A stretch of DNA of 8,105 nucleotides from positions 1 to 8,105 of the forward strand of contig CAMXBB010000056.1 of assembly GCA_947179265.1 (NCBI GenBank). The letters are read 5' to 3'. A model generated the notes under the pieces. It searched no databases. It was not told where the DNA came from and saw nothing but the letters and a program-made list of their open reading frames with translations. The stretch's first letter is position 1, and every line of letters begins with the position of its first letter. Shown piece by piece: positions 1 through 6,208 of this stretch. Made by a program: the position numbers and the translations under genes. The DNA is from an uncultured Bacillota bacterium (GTDB lineage: Bacteria > Bacillota_I > Bacilli_A > RF39 > UBA660).

Positions 1-374
1 ACATTAAATATTATGATGATAATACCATAACTAATTCGGATAAATTCTTTATGATTCAAGAACTAGTAAGAGAAAAAATATTGAATCTTACAACCGATGA
101 GGTTCCCCATTCGATTACTTGTTTACTTACGGCGTATAAAGAAAAATCTAATATAATTGAGATATCAGTGGATATAATCGTAAGTAGGGATTCATTAAAG
201 AAAATTATCATTGGTAAACAAGGTAGTATGCTTAAGACTATCGGTAGTGAAGCAAGAATTGATATTGAAAACTTACTTGGTAAACAAGTATACTTGGAAC
301 TCTTTGTTAAGACAGTAAAGAACTGGCGTAATAAAGAAAAATATTTGGTCGAATTAGGTTTTAATGAAAATTAA
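1..374 (+). CDS. era: GTPase Era, C-terminal part (5' end outside window)
   Basis: Era is a GTPase that binds the 3' end of 16S rRNA through a type II KH domain and acts in 30S subunit maturation. Only the C-terminal portion is present. The open frame runs from the left edge (first full codon at 3), well before the first ATG at 51, and reads IKYYDDNTITNSDKFF followed by an Era-typical helix ending in REKILNLTTDEVPHS. The KH signature loop GKQG is encoded at 213-224 and is followed by the conserved G-EAR-DIE segment and the terminal VKNWRN motif. The G1-G5 GTPase motifs lie upstream of the window. The ATG at 51 is an internal Met, not the start. The gene ends in TAA, with yqzL and recO downstream as in many Firmicutes. 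Identification is firm; only the upstream extent is unknown. Confidence 0.95.
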   Translation, partial: IKYYDDNTITNSDKFFMIQELVREKILNLTTDEVPHSITCLLTAYKEKSNIIEISVDIIVSRDSLKKIIIGKQGSMLKTIGSEARIDIENLLGKQVYLELFVKTVKNWRNKEKYLVELGFNEN

Positions 375-400
375 GCGATAGATGAATAAATAAACAATAT

Positions 401-434
401 AACACCCATTATATAAGTAGAAAGGGTGTTTTTT
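401..434 (+). terminator. Stem-loop with T-run between era and yqzL; possible terminator or SD-masking hairpin
   Basis: AACACCC (401-407) pairs perfectly with GGGTGTT (424-430) around a 16-base loop. A run of six T residues (429-434) ends directly at the ATG of the small downstream gene. The shape is that of an intrinsic terminator after era, but the loop is long. The 3' arm also contains the only plausible SD (AAAGGG, 421-426) of the next gene, so the structure could attenuate readthrough, hide the SD, or both. Confidence 0.6.
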
Positions 435-515
435 ATGAACAAAAAAGAAGCATGGGAAATGTTTAAAAAAACTGGTAAAATAAAATACTATTTAGAATAT
501 AAAAAGGTGAAGTAG
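435..515 (+). CDS. yqzL: YqzL-like small protein (26 aa)
   Basis: This short frame encodes MNKKEAWEMFKKTGKIKYYL plus six further residues. It matches from memory the core of the YqzL family: an aromatic W/F-x-x-F, then a TG turn, then Y-L-x-Y-K. YqzL genes typically sit between era and recO in Firmicutes, exactly as here. The function of the family is unknown to me. The start is ATG 435, with AAAGGG at 421-426 as SD (about 8 bases away). An in-frame GTG at 426 is less likely because it lies inside that SD. The stop TAG abuts the recO ATG with no intervening base, and the SD for recO lies inside this gene, so it may serve partly as a translational lead-in. The protein is shorter than the roughly 45-50 residues I recall for YqzL of Bacillus. 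The assignment rests on motif plus position. Confidence 0.7.
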   Translation: MNKKEAWEMFKKTGKIKYYLEYKKVK

Positions 516-1241
516 ATGTTAAAAAATGTAGTTGGTATTGTAGTTAGTGAAGTACCATTTAAAGAAAATTCTAAGATTCTTAATATTTTAACTGAAGAGG
601 GAATAATTGGAGTTACATCGAAGGGATGTAAAAATCTAAAAAGTCCTTTGAGAACGATATCTTCCAAATTTATATATGGTGAATTTACAATATATTATAG
701 CGAAGATCATCTTTCGACATTAAAAGAAGGAACAATGTTAGAAGATTTCTATAATATTAAGACTAATCTTGAACTTATTTCATATCTTTCTTATATTACG
801 GAATTGGTAATGCAAGTTGTAAAGCAAAATAGTTCTAGTGATATCTATAAAATGTACATTGCAACGATAAGAAAGATAAATGCGGGTTTAAATCCCAAGG
901 TAATGATGAATATCTTAGAAATCAAACTATTAGATTACTTAGGAGTTGGAATCAATCTAAATGCATGTTGTAAATGTGGAAGTAATAAAAATATTATTAC
1001 GATTGATCCTGATGCTGGTGGATACATCTGTAGTAATTGTCACACTAATGAGATAATATATGATGAAAAGACGAGAAAGATGTTAAGAATGTATTATCTT
1101 GTAGATATTGATTCAGTAACTGACTTAAAGATAAAAGACTATGTAATAGATAATATCAACTACTTTTTAAGCACTTATTATGATCGTTATACTGGTTTAT
1201 ACATTCATAGTAAAGAATTTTTAAATAGAACAATAAATTAA
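516..1241 (+). CDS. recO: DNA repair protein RecO
   Basis: RecO is a recombination mediator of the RecFOR pathway: it binds single-stranded DNA and SSB and, with RecR, loads RecA at gaps. The 241-aa length is normal for the family. Residues 1-80 form the N-terminal OB-fold (opening with a GIVVSEVPFKENSKIL-type strand pair, then a K-G-C-K-N segment). The following region is helical. The zinc finger is visible as C151-x2-C154 and C172-x2-C175, separated by IDPDAGGY as in other Firmicutes RecO proteins. The ATG at 516 directly follows the yqzL stop, with SD AAGGTGA at 504-510 inside yqzL, so translation is probably coupled. A strong hairpin terminator follows. I am confident in the identity; nothing looks damaged. 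Confidence 0.95.
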   Translation: MLKNVVGIVVSEVPFKENSKILNILTEEGIIGVTSKGCKNLKSPLRTISSKFIYGEFTIYYSEDHLSTLKEGTMLEDFYNIKTNLELISYLSYITELVMQVVKQNSSSDIYKMYIATIRKINAGLNPKVMMNILEIKLLDYLGVGINLNACCKCGSNKNIITIDPDAGGYICSNCHTNEIIYDEKTRKMLRMYYLVDIDSVTDLKIKDYVIDNINYFLSTYYDRYTGLYIHSKEFLNRTIN

Positions 1242-1243
1242 CC

Positions 1244-1271
1244 AAGAGACTTTTTTAAGTCGCTTTTTTTT
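1244..1271 (+). terminator. Intrinsic terminator after recO
   Basis: GACTT (1248-1252) pairs with AAGTC (1257-1261) around a TTTT loop. After one A-G mismatch the stem continues (AAG at 1244-1246 with CTT at 1263-1265), and an eight-base T-run covers 1264-1271. It starts three bases after the recO stop. The T-run merges directly into the promoter of the next gene. Confidence 0.85.
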
Positions 1272-1279
1272 GCTATAAT
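1271..1279 (+). promoter_or_regulatory. Extended -10 promoter for the 1299 membrane-protein gene
   Basis: TGC followed by a perfect TATAAT (1274-1279) gives an extended -10 element. The region where a -35 would lie is the terminator T-run (1251-1256), with no TTGACA match, so the TGn motif probably compensates. Transcription would start near 1286, immediately before the SD AGGTGAGG (1287-1294), leaving a leader of only about a dozen bases. Confidence 0.7.
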
Positions 1280-1298
1280 GAATAATAGGTGAGGTTCC

Positions 1299-2597
1299 GT
1301 GGGAATATTCAAGAGTAAAGAAGAACGCGAATTTATAAAAAAACAGAAACTTGAAGATAAAATGCTATTAAAACAGATCGATAAAGAGATTAAAGAAGAA
1401 AATCGTAAGGAATATGAGAAGTTTATTGATGAAATGTTACTCGAAGGGGATGAAGAGGAAAAATATCTTGAAAGTCAAATGACTGAAGAAGAAAAAAAGG
1501 AGATGCTTGGTAATAAAAAGCAGGAGACGATAATCGCCGTTACTGCTGGAGCGGTATTTTCACTAGTAGTTACGATATCAATAGTATTTATTTTCTCAGC
1601 TGATTATATATCGAAATCAGAACTGGTAAAGGAAACAGTTCCTATATTAAAAGAATATTATAAGAATAAATATAATAAAGAACTTGAATATCTGAAGATT
1701 GATTATTTATGTAAGAAAAATGATAAAAATGAAGATGAATGTAGCGATATCGCTCATCTAATTACCAAAGACAATAGACATATCATGTCGATTAAGAACA
1801 ATATGATAGGGGATGACATATCTACAAACGGCATCCTGAGTGCTTATAACGACAATATGCGTACCTATCTAGCTAGTCTTGATTTGGTAAGTAATTATCC
1901 CATCTTAAGCTATAAAGATTACTATATTGATTATAATATCCATCACGACTATATCCATGCTTTACCAAGCAATGTCGATTATGCGACTATGAGAAGCATG
2001 AAAAAACTTACAGTAACCGAATTTATTTTTTATAGAGGGGATTTTGATACCAATCTTGTAAAAAATTTTCTAGCCAATTTTAGTGATGACTCTGTATTCT
2101 ATTTTGTAAAGATTGAAGTTGGTCTTCCCGTAAATCTTACAGTTGCAAGAAATAGTAAAATTGAAATATTTGATATTACAGCAACTGTTCCTATTGATAA
2201 AAATATCACTTATTATGAACTTGATAGAAGCAAAAATTCTACCGTAAGTGTTAGTGTAAATAAAGTAAATGGGGAAGATGTTGAAACATTGGGAGATTAC
2301 AAATATAAGAATTGCTATAAAATAGAGATTAACGAAACTAATTCATGGGATCAAAAGGATAATTTACCAACATATTACTTTATAAAGATGAATAATGCTG
2401 TATTCAATGAAAAAAATATTTATCAATTTTCTGTATCAGCATATAAAGATTCTTATACTGAATACGAAAGTGATGAGTACACACAAGTAGTTACATATAA
2501 TACAGGGCCAGATACTTATATAATTGGAAATGAATCAGTTGGGATTGGAAATGTATCTACAGAAGAGAGTCTTTTATGCAAGTTAGGATTCTGCTAA
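1299..2597 (+). CDS. Hypothetical single-pass membrane protein (432 aa), unrecognised
   Basis: I do not recognise this family. Residues 1-75 are very rich in Lys and Glu and look like a cytoplasmic helical or coiled-coil segment. Residues about 77-99 are a clear membrane span (ETIIAVTAGAVFSLVVTISI and onward). The remaining 330 residues are polar, Asn/Asp/Tyr-rich and strand-like toward the C-terminus, so an N-in topology with a large extracytoplasmic domain is inferred. Five cysteines, all outside the membrane in this model, include two close pairs, C138/C147 and C427/C432, the last being the final residue; these could form disulfides. There is no lipobox or LPxTG. The start is GTG 1299, chosen because SD AGGTGAGG lies 4-6 bases upstream and the next ATG is far inside the charged region. 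It has its own promoter. Position between recO and alaS gives no clear functional hint. Confidence 0.75.
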   Translation: MGIFKSKEEREFIKKQKLEDKMLLKQIDKEIKEENRKEYEKFIDEMLLEGDEEEKYLESQMTEEEKKEMLGNKKQETIIAVTAGAVFSLVVTISIVFIFSADYISKSELVKETVPILKEYYKNKYNKELEYLKIDYLCKKNDKNEDECSDIAHLITKDNRHIMSIKNNMIGDDISTNGILSAYNDNMRTYLASLDLVSNYPILSYKDYYIDYNIHHDYIHALPSNVDYATMRSMKKLTVTEFIFYRGDFDTNLVKNFLANFSDDSVFYFVKIEVGLPVNLTVARNSKIEIFDITATVPIDKNITYYELDRSKNSTVSVSVNKVNGEDVETLGDYKYKNCYKIEINETNSWDQKDNLPTYYFIKMNNAVFNEKNIYQFSVSAYKDSYTEYESDEYTQVVTYNTGPDTYIIGNESVGIGNVSTEESLLCKLGFC

Positions 2598-2604
2598 AAA
2601 GATA

Positions 2605-2633
2605 TGGAAATATTGAGTAGTTTATTATATAAT
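2605..2633 (+). promoter_or_regulatory. Candidate promoter for alaS
   Basis: A perfect TATAAT at 2628-2633 is preceded, with a 17-base spacer, by TGGAAA (2605-2610), a 4/6 match to the -35 consensus. Transcription would start near 2640, about 17 bases before the alaS ATG. That leader is too short for a T-box. I see no convincing terminator between the preceding gene and this site, so readthrough is also possible. Confidence 0.55.
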
Positions 2634-2656
2634 ACAAGAAATTATGAGGTGAAGAG

Positions 2657-4420
2657 ATGAACTTAAAAGATTTATATATTAACTTTTTTATAGAAAAAGG
2701 ACACAAACAAATACCTAGTGCACCTGTAGTGCCAGAAAATGATCCATCGGTATTATTTAATACTGCAGGAATGCAACCATTAATACCTTATCTTATGGGT
2801 GAACATCATCCATATGGTACACGTCTATGTGACTATCAAAAATGTATTAGAACCAATGACTTAGATAACATAGGAGATACTTATCATCATACATTCTTTG
2901 AAATGTTAGGTAATTGGAGTCTTGGGGACTATTTTAAAGATGAAGCCATAGAATGGAGTTTTGAATTCCTAACTCAAGTTTTAAATATTCCTAAAGAAAG
3001 ATTAGCTGTTACAGTATTTGCTGGTAATGATACTATTCCATTTGATAATGTTGCACATGATAAATGGTTAAGTTTAGGTATCCCAGAAGAGAGAATCGCT
3101 AGAACAAGAGATGATAACTTCTGGATTGCTGGAGAAACAGGACCATGCGGACCAGATACTGAGATGTTTTATTGGAGAAGTGATGATGAGCTTCCTTCTA
3201 AATTCGATCCAGAAGATGACAGATGGGTTGAAATCTGGAATGATGTATTTATGCAATATGTCAAAAAAGAAGATGGAACGGTTGAAGAATTACCTAATAA
3301 GAATGTTGATACAGGTATGGGTGTTGAAAGAACTACAGCTATTCTTGAAGGCAAGAAAGATAACTATGAGTCAAGTATATGGGCACCTATCATATCTCTA
3401 ATTGAAAGTATTTCTAATCTTCCTTATAAAGGAAATGAAGTTAGTATGCGTATCATCGCAGACCATCTACGTACATCAGTATTTATAAGTGCTGATCCAG
3501 CAGGAATTAAACCGAGCAATACTGATCAAGGATATATCTTAAGAAGATTGATTAGAAGAACAATTAGACACGCTAAGAAGTTAAACATCGATATCAATTC
3601 TAATTGGGAAGAACAAATTGCTAAAAAGATTATTGATATGTACAAAAAATACTATAAAGAATTAGCAGAAAATGAAAAGGTTGTACTAGAAGTATTAAGT
3701 AATGAAAAAGCTAAATTCAATCGTACTTTAGAAAAAGGTTTGAGAGAATTTTCTAAGATGACCAATAAATTAACAGGAAATGTAATCGATAAAGATTTAG
3801 CATTCCGTCTATATGATACATATGGATTCCCAATAGAATTAACTGAAGAACTTGCTCATGATGCTAATTTAGTGGTAGATATCGAAGGTTTTAAAGAAAA
3901 ATTTAAAGCTCATCAAGAATTATCTAGAACAGCATCAGCTGGTAAGTTTAAAGGTGGACTAGCTGGTAATAGCGAGATTGAGACAAAATATCATACAGCA
4001 ACACATCTACTTAATGCTGCATTAAAGATCGTTGTTGGTCCAGATGTTCATCAAAAAGGATCTAATATAACTGATGAAAGAATGCGTTTTGATTTCTCTT
4101 GTGATCATAAATTAAGCGATGAAGAAAAACATCAAGCCGAAGAAATCGTAAATAATTGGATTAAGGAAGGCTTAGAAGTAAGAGTTGAAGAGATGAGTAA
4201 AGAGGAAGCAATAGCATCTGGTGCAGAATGTATGTTTATCGAAAAATATCCTGACATTGTAACTGTATATACAATAGGGGATGGCATATCTAAAGAGTTA
4301 TGTGGTGGACCACATGTAAAAAATACCAATGAATTAGGTAGATTTATTATTAAGAAAGAGGAAGCATCATCTGCAGGTGTAAGAAGAATTAAAGCAATTT
4401 TGGAGGATAATAATGAGTAA
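2657..4420 (+). CDS. alaS: Alanine--tRNA ligase, short form lacking the C-Ala domain
   Basis: AlaS attaches alanine to tRNA-Ala in the cytoplasm using ATP. At 587 aa it is far shorter than the usual 870-880. The class II catalytic core is visible: motif 1 around residues 30-45 (SVLFNTAGMQPLIPYL); motif 2 around 60-93 (QKCIRTND, then HHTFFEMLGNWSLGDYF); GETGPCGPDTEM at 159-170; motif 3 at 218-230 (DTGMGVERTTAIL). The tRNA-recognition helices follow (MRIIADHLRTS at 264-274; GYILRRLIRRTIRH at 292-305). The editing domain keeps its zinc-binding set, H446-x3-H450 and C549-x3-H553, and ends at SSAGVRRIKA (571-580). The C-terminal DHHA1/C-Ala region is absent, with no remnant: mscL begins inside the last codons. 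The GMQPLIPYL and LGNWSLGDYF variants fit a recognised short AlaRS subfamily that I recall from reduced lineages. The start is ATG 2657 with SD GAGGTGA at 2646-2652. Mischarge proofreading should be retained. Confidence 0.95.
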   Translation: MNLKDLYINFFIEKGHKQIPSAPVVPENDPSVLFNTAGMQPLIPYLMGEHHPYGTRLCDYQKCIRTNDLDNIGDTYHHTFFEMLGNWSLGDYFKDEAIEWSFEFLTQVLNIPKERLAVTVFAGNDTIPFDNVAHDKWLSLGIPEERIARTRDDNFWIAGETGPCGPDTEMFYWRSDDELPSKFDPEDDRWVEIWNDVFMQYVKKEDGTVEELPNKNVDTGMGVERTTAILEGKKDNYESSIWAPIISLIESISNLPYKGNEVSMRIIADHLRTSVFISADPAGIKPSNTDQGYILRRLIRRTIRHAKKLNIDINSNWEEQIAKKIIDMYKKYYKELAENEKVVLEVLSNEKAKFNRTLEKGLREFSKMTNKLTGNVIDKDLAFRLYDTYGFPIELTEELAHDANLVVDIEGFKEKFKAHQELSRTASAGKFKGGLAGNSEIETKYHTATHLLNAALKIVVGPDVHQKGSNITDERMRFDFSCDHKLSDEEKHQAEEIVNNWIKEGLEVRVEEMSKEEAIASGAECMFIEKYPDIVTVYTIGDGISKELCGGPHVKNTNELGRFIIKKEEASSAGVRRIKAILEDNNE

Positions 4421-4865
4421 AAAAGACGTAGCAATTGAAGATGTAAAGAAGGTAAGAGATAAAGGTTCTAAATTCGTTAATGAATTTAAATCATTTATTC
4501 TTAGAGGAAATGTAATGGATTTGGCTGTCGGTGTTTTAATCGGAGCAGCATTCCAAAACATCGTTACTTCATTGACAAATAATATTATTTCCCCAATTTT
4601 AGGATGTTTTAGTGAAGTCGATTTCAATCAATATGCTCTTACTGTTGGTAATCTTAATTTAACATATGGAGCATTTATAACTGACGTTATCAATTTTATC
4701 ATAATGGCATTTGTAATCTTCTTAATCGTTAAATTTATGAATTGGTTACAAAATATTGGTAAAAAGGAAGAAATTAACGAAGAGACCAAAGAAGTTAAGA
4801 AAAGCAACGAAGAATTATTACTTGAAGAGATTAGAGATTTACTAAAAGATAAGAAAAATAAATAA
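4413..4865 (+). CDS. mscL: Large-conductance mechanosensitive channel MscL
   Basis: MscL is a pentameric tension-gated pore that releases solutes during hypo-osmotic shock. The 150-aa protein has the family hallmark EFKSFILRGNVMDLAVGVLI at residues 24-43, which covers the amphipathic N-helix and the start of TM1 (about 34-57, with the glycine/alanine pore line). A short periplasmic loop follows (about 58-85), then TM2 (about 86-112), a charged linker and a C-terminal helix (about 132-146, LLLEEIRDLL). An extra 20-residue Lys/Asp-rich N-terminal extension precedes the hallmark. The ATG overlaps the alaS end by eight bases, and SD GGAGG (4402-4406) lies inside alaS, so the two are co-transcribed and translationally coupled. 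A strong terminator follows. Identity is secure. Confidence 0.95.
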   Translation: MSKKDVAIEDVKKVRDKGSKFVNEFKSFILRGNVMDLAVGVLIGAAFQNIVTSLTNNIISPILGCFSEVDFNQYALTVGNLNLTYGAFITDVINFIIMAFVIFLIVKFMNWLQNIGKKEEINEETKEVKKSNEELLLEEIRDLLKDKKNK

Positions 4866-4877
4866 TTTTGTTGAATT

Positions 4878-4904
4878 AAGCACTTTAATGAAAGTGCTTT
4901 TTTT
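4878..4904 (+). terminator. Intrinsic terminator after mscL
   Basis: A perfect 9-bp stem, AAGCACTTT (4878-4886) with AAAGTGCTT (4891-4899), closes on an AATG loop and runs into a T-tract ending at 4904. It starts 12 bases after the mscL stop and defines the end of the alaS-mscL unit. Confidence 0.92.
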
Positions 4905-4912
4905 GATATACT
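4904..4912 (+). promoter_or_regulatory. Extended -10 promoter for the pyrimidine phosphorylase gene
   Basis: TGA followed by TATACT (4907-4912) forms an extended -10 element immediately after the terminator T-run. The -35 region falls in the hairpin and has no good match. The start of transcription would be near 4919, just before the SD AGGTGA (4922-4927) and ATG 4932. This repeats the terminator-to-promoter fusion seen after recO. Confidence 0.6.
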
Positions 4913-4931
4913 ATTTATAGTAGGTGATTAT

Positions 4932-6161
4932 ATGAACATACTTGATATCATAACTCGCAAGAAGAATGGTGAGAGCTTAAGCTATGATGAGCTAAAATAT
5001 GCTTTTAATGGCTATTTAAATGGTGAGATACCAGACTATCAAATGAGTGCCTTACTGATGGCTATAACGATTAATGGTATGAGTATGTCGGAAACAATAT
5101 CACTAACAGATATTTTCATAAAGAGTGGTGAAATCTATGATCTTCATAATAGAATGCAATACGTTGTAGATAAGCATTCAACTGGAGGTGTCGGAGATTC
5201 AACTACATTAGTAATAGGTCCATTATGTGCAGCATTAGGTCTTCACATGGCTAAGATGAGTGGAAGAGGACTCGGTTATACCGGTGGAACAATTGACAAA
5301 CTAGAAGCAATTCCCGGATTTAACGTGTTACCAAGCATTCAAGATTTCTATGACCAAGTAGAAAATATTGGATTTGCTATATCTGCTCAAACTCCCAATT
5401 TAGTACCATTAGATAAGCTGATATATGCTTTAAGAGATGTAACAGGAACAACCGAATCAATTCCCCTTATTGCATCAAGCATTATGTCTAAAAAGATTGC
5501 TGCTGGAGCAAATAATATCTTAATCGACATTAAAGTTGGTAGTGGTGCATTAATAAAAACCGAAGAGGATGCTAAACAACTTAGCAAATGGCTTATTGCA
5601 ATTGGAGAAGCTTATGAGCGTAACGTAAAAACAATTATTTCTGATATGAATACACCACTTTCATTTGCTATTGGTAATGCCTTAGAGGTTATCGAAGCGA
5701 TTAATGTTTTAAATGGCAAAAAATGTCCCTTATTAGATGCATCATTAGAAATAGCCGCTAATCTATTATCAATGGCCAAAAGAATTCCTTATGAAGAAGC
5801 TTATAAGCAAGCAGAAGAAGCAATATATTCTAAGAAAGCATTGAAAAAGTTTGCCGAATTTGTTAGCAATCAAGGTGGTGATCTTGCAAACTTAAATGTT
5901 TCTAAGAGAGTTATACCTGTTAAAGCTAAAATTGATGGAGTTATAAAGAATATTGATGCCTTAGGAGCGGCAAAACTAGCTCAAAAACTTGGGGCATCTA
6001 AGATGAAACTTGATGATAAAATTGATTATTCAGTAGGAATAATGTTAAAGGTAAAAAAAGGGGATATAGTAAAAAGGGGCGATTTACTGATGTATCTATA
6101 TGTTGGTGATACGCTTCCTAAATTAAGAAATGTCGACTTTGAATTTATAAATATTGTTTAA
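4932..6161 (+). CDS. Pyrimidine-nucleoside / thymidine phosphorylase
   Basis: The enzyme cleaves thymidine (and in many Firmicutes also uridine and deoxyuridine) with phosphate to give the free base and (deoxy)ribose-1-phosphate, in cytoplasmic nucleoside salvage. The 409 aa run slightly short of the usual 430-440 but look complete. Residues 1-65 form the N-terminal helical domain. The phosphate-binding loop DKHSTGGVGD lies at 80-89 and the family signature AKMSGRGLGYTGGTIDKLE at 107-125. The base-binding residues LRD (167-169) and SKK (186-188) follow, and VGSGA is at 202-206. The C-terminal domain with GVIKNID and VGIMLKVKKGD covers 336-409. Minor deviations are QTPNLVPLDK at 153-162, where I expect QTGNLVPADK, and TGTTES where TATVDS is usual. 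No deoC, cdd or purine phosphorylase gene is adjacent. I cannot tell Pdp from DeoA specificity from sequence alone, so no symbol is given. Confidence 0.93.
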   Translation: MNILDIITRKKNGESLSYDELKYAFNGYLNGEIPDYQMSALLMAITINGMSMSETISLTDIFIKSGEIYDLHNRMQYVVDKHSTGGVGDSTTLVIGPLCAALGLHMAKMSGRGLGYTGGTIDKLEAIPGFNVLPSIQDFYDQVENIGFAISAQTPNLVPLDKLIYALRDVTGTTESIPLIASSIMSKKIAAGANNILIDIKVGSGALIKTEEDAKQLSKWLIAIGEAYERNVKTIISDMNTPLSFAIGNALEVIEAINVLNGKKCPLLDASLEIAANLLSMAKRIPYEEAYKQAEEAIYSKKALKKFAEFVSNQGGDLANLNVSKRVIPVKAKIDGVIKNIDALGAAKLAQKLGASKMKLDDKIDYSVGIMLKVKKGDIVKRGDLLMYLYVGDTLPKLRNVDFEFINIV

Positions 6162-6169
6162 GAAAAATA

Positions 6170-6178
6170 TGGTATAAT
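6170..6178 (+). promoter_or_regulatory. Extended -10 promoter for the HerA-type ATPase gene
   Basis: TGG followed by a perfect TATAAT (6173-6178) lies nine bases after the phosphorylase stop. There is no good -35 at normal spacing. Transcription would begin near 6185, leaving about 24 bases before ATG 6209. No terminator separates it from the upstream gene, so readthrough may also contribute. Confidence 0.6.
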
Positions 6179-6208
6179 TATAAATACTAGAAGAAGAGGA
6201 TGGTTAGT

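Noticed and set aside
412..417. TATAAG in the loop of the era-yqzL hairpin as a -10 promoter element
   Set aside because: No usable -35 at 16-18 bases, no TGn extension, and the predicted start would fall inside the SD. It remains weaker than the hairpin explanation.
426..437. GTG at 426 as the yqzL start
   Set aside because: It lies within the SD/stem arm and has no SD of its own, while ATG 435 is correctly spaced from AAAGGG.
2598..2656. T-box riboswitch in front of alaS
   Set aside because: The gap is only 59 bases, with no specifier stem, no T-box sequence and no terminator/antiterminator pair.
3074..3401. Open frames on both strands inside alaS (for example 3111-3401 + and 3074-3256 -)
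   Set aside because: They overlap the conserved AlaRS catalytic core in other frames, lack SD sites and show no recognisable protein features.
4400..4500. alaS as a frameshifted or truncated pseudogene
   Set aside because: All catalytic and editing motifs are intact, the end coincides with a clean mscL start and SD, and no C-Ala-like sequence follows in any frame.
4132..4627. Minus-strand open frames across the alaS-mscL junction
   Set aside because: Both genes on the + strand are fully supported by conserved motifs. The minus frames have no SD or family features.
4903..4931. TTGATA at 4903-4908 as a -35 for the phosphorylase gene
   Set aside because: A -10 at normal spacing would fall on the start codon region. 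The TGA-TATACT extended -10 fits the SD and start much better.
6200..6202. ATG 6200 as the start of the HerA-type gene
   Set aside because: The purine-rich SD directly touches it. ATG 6209 has about eight bases of spacing from the same SD.
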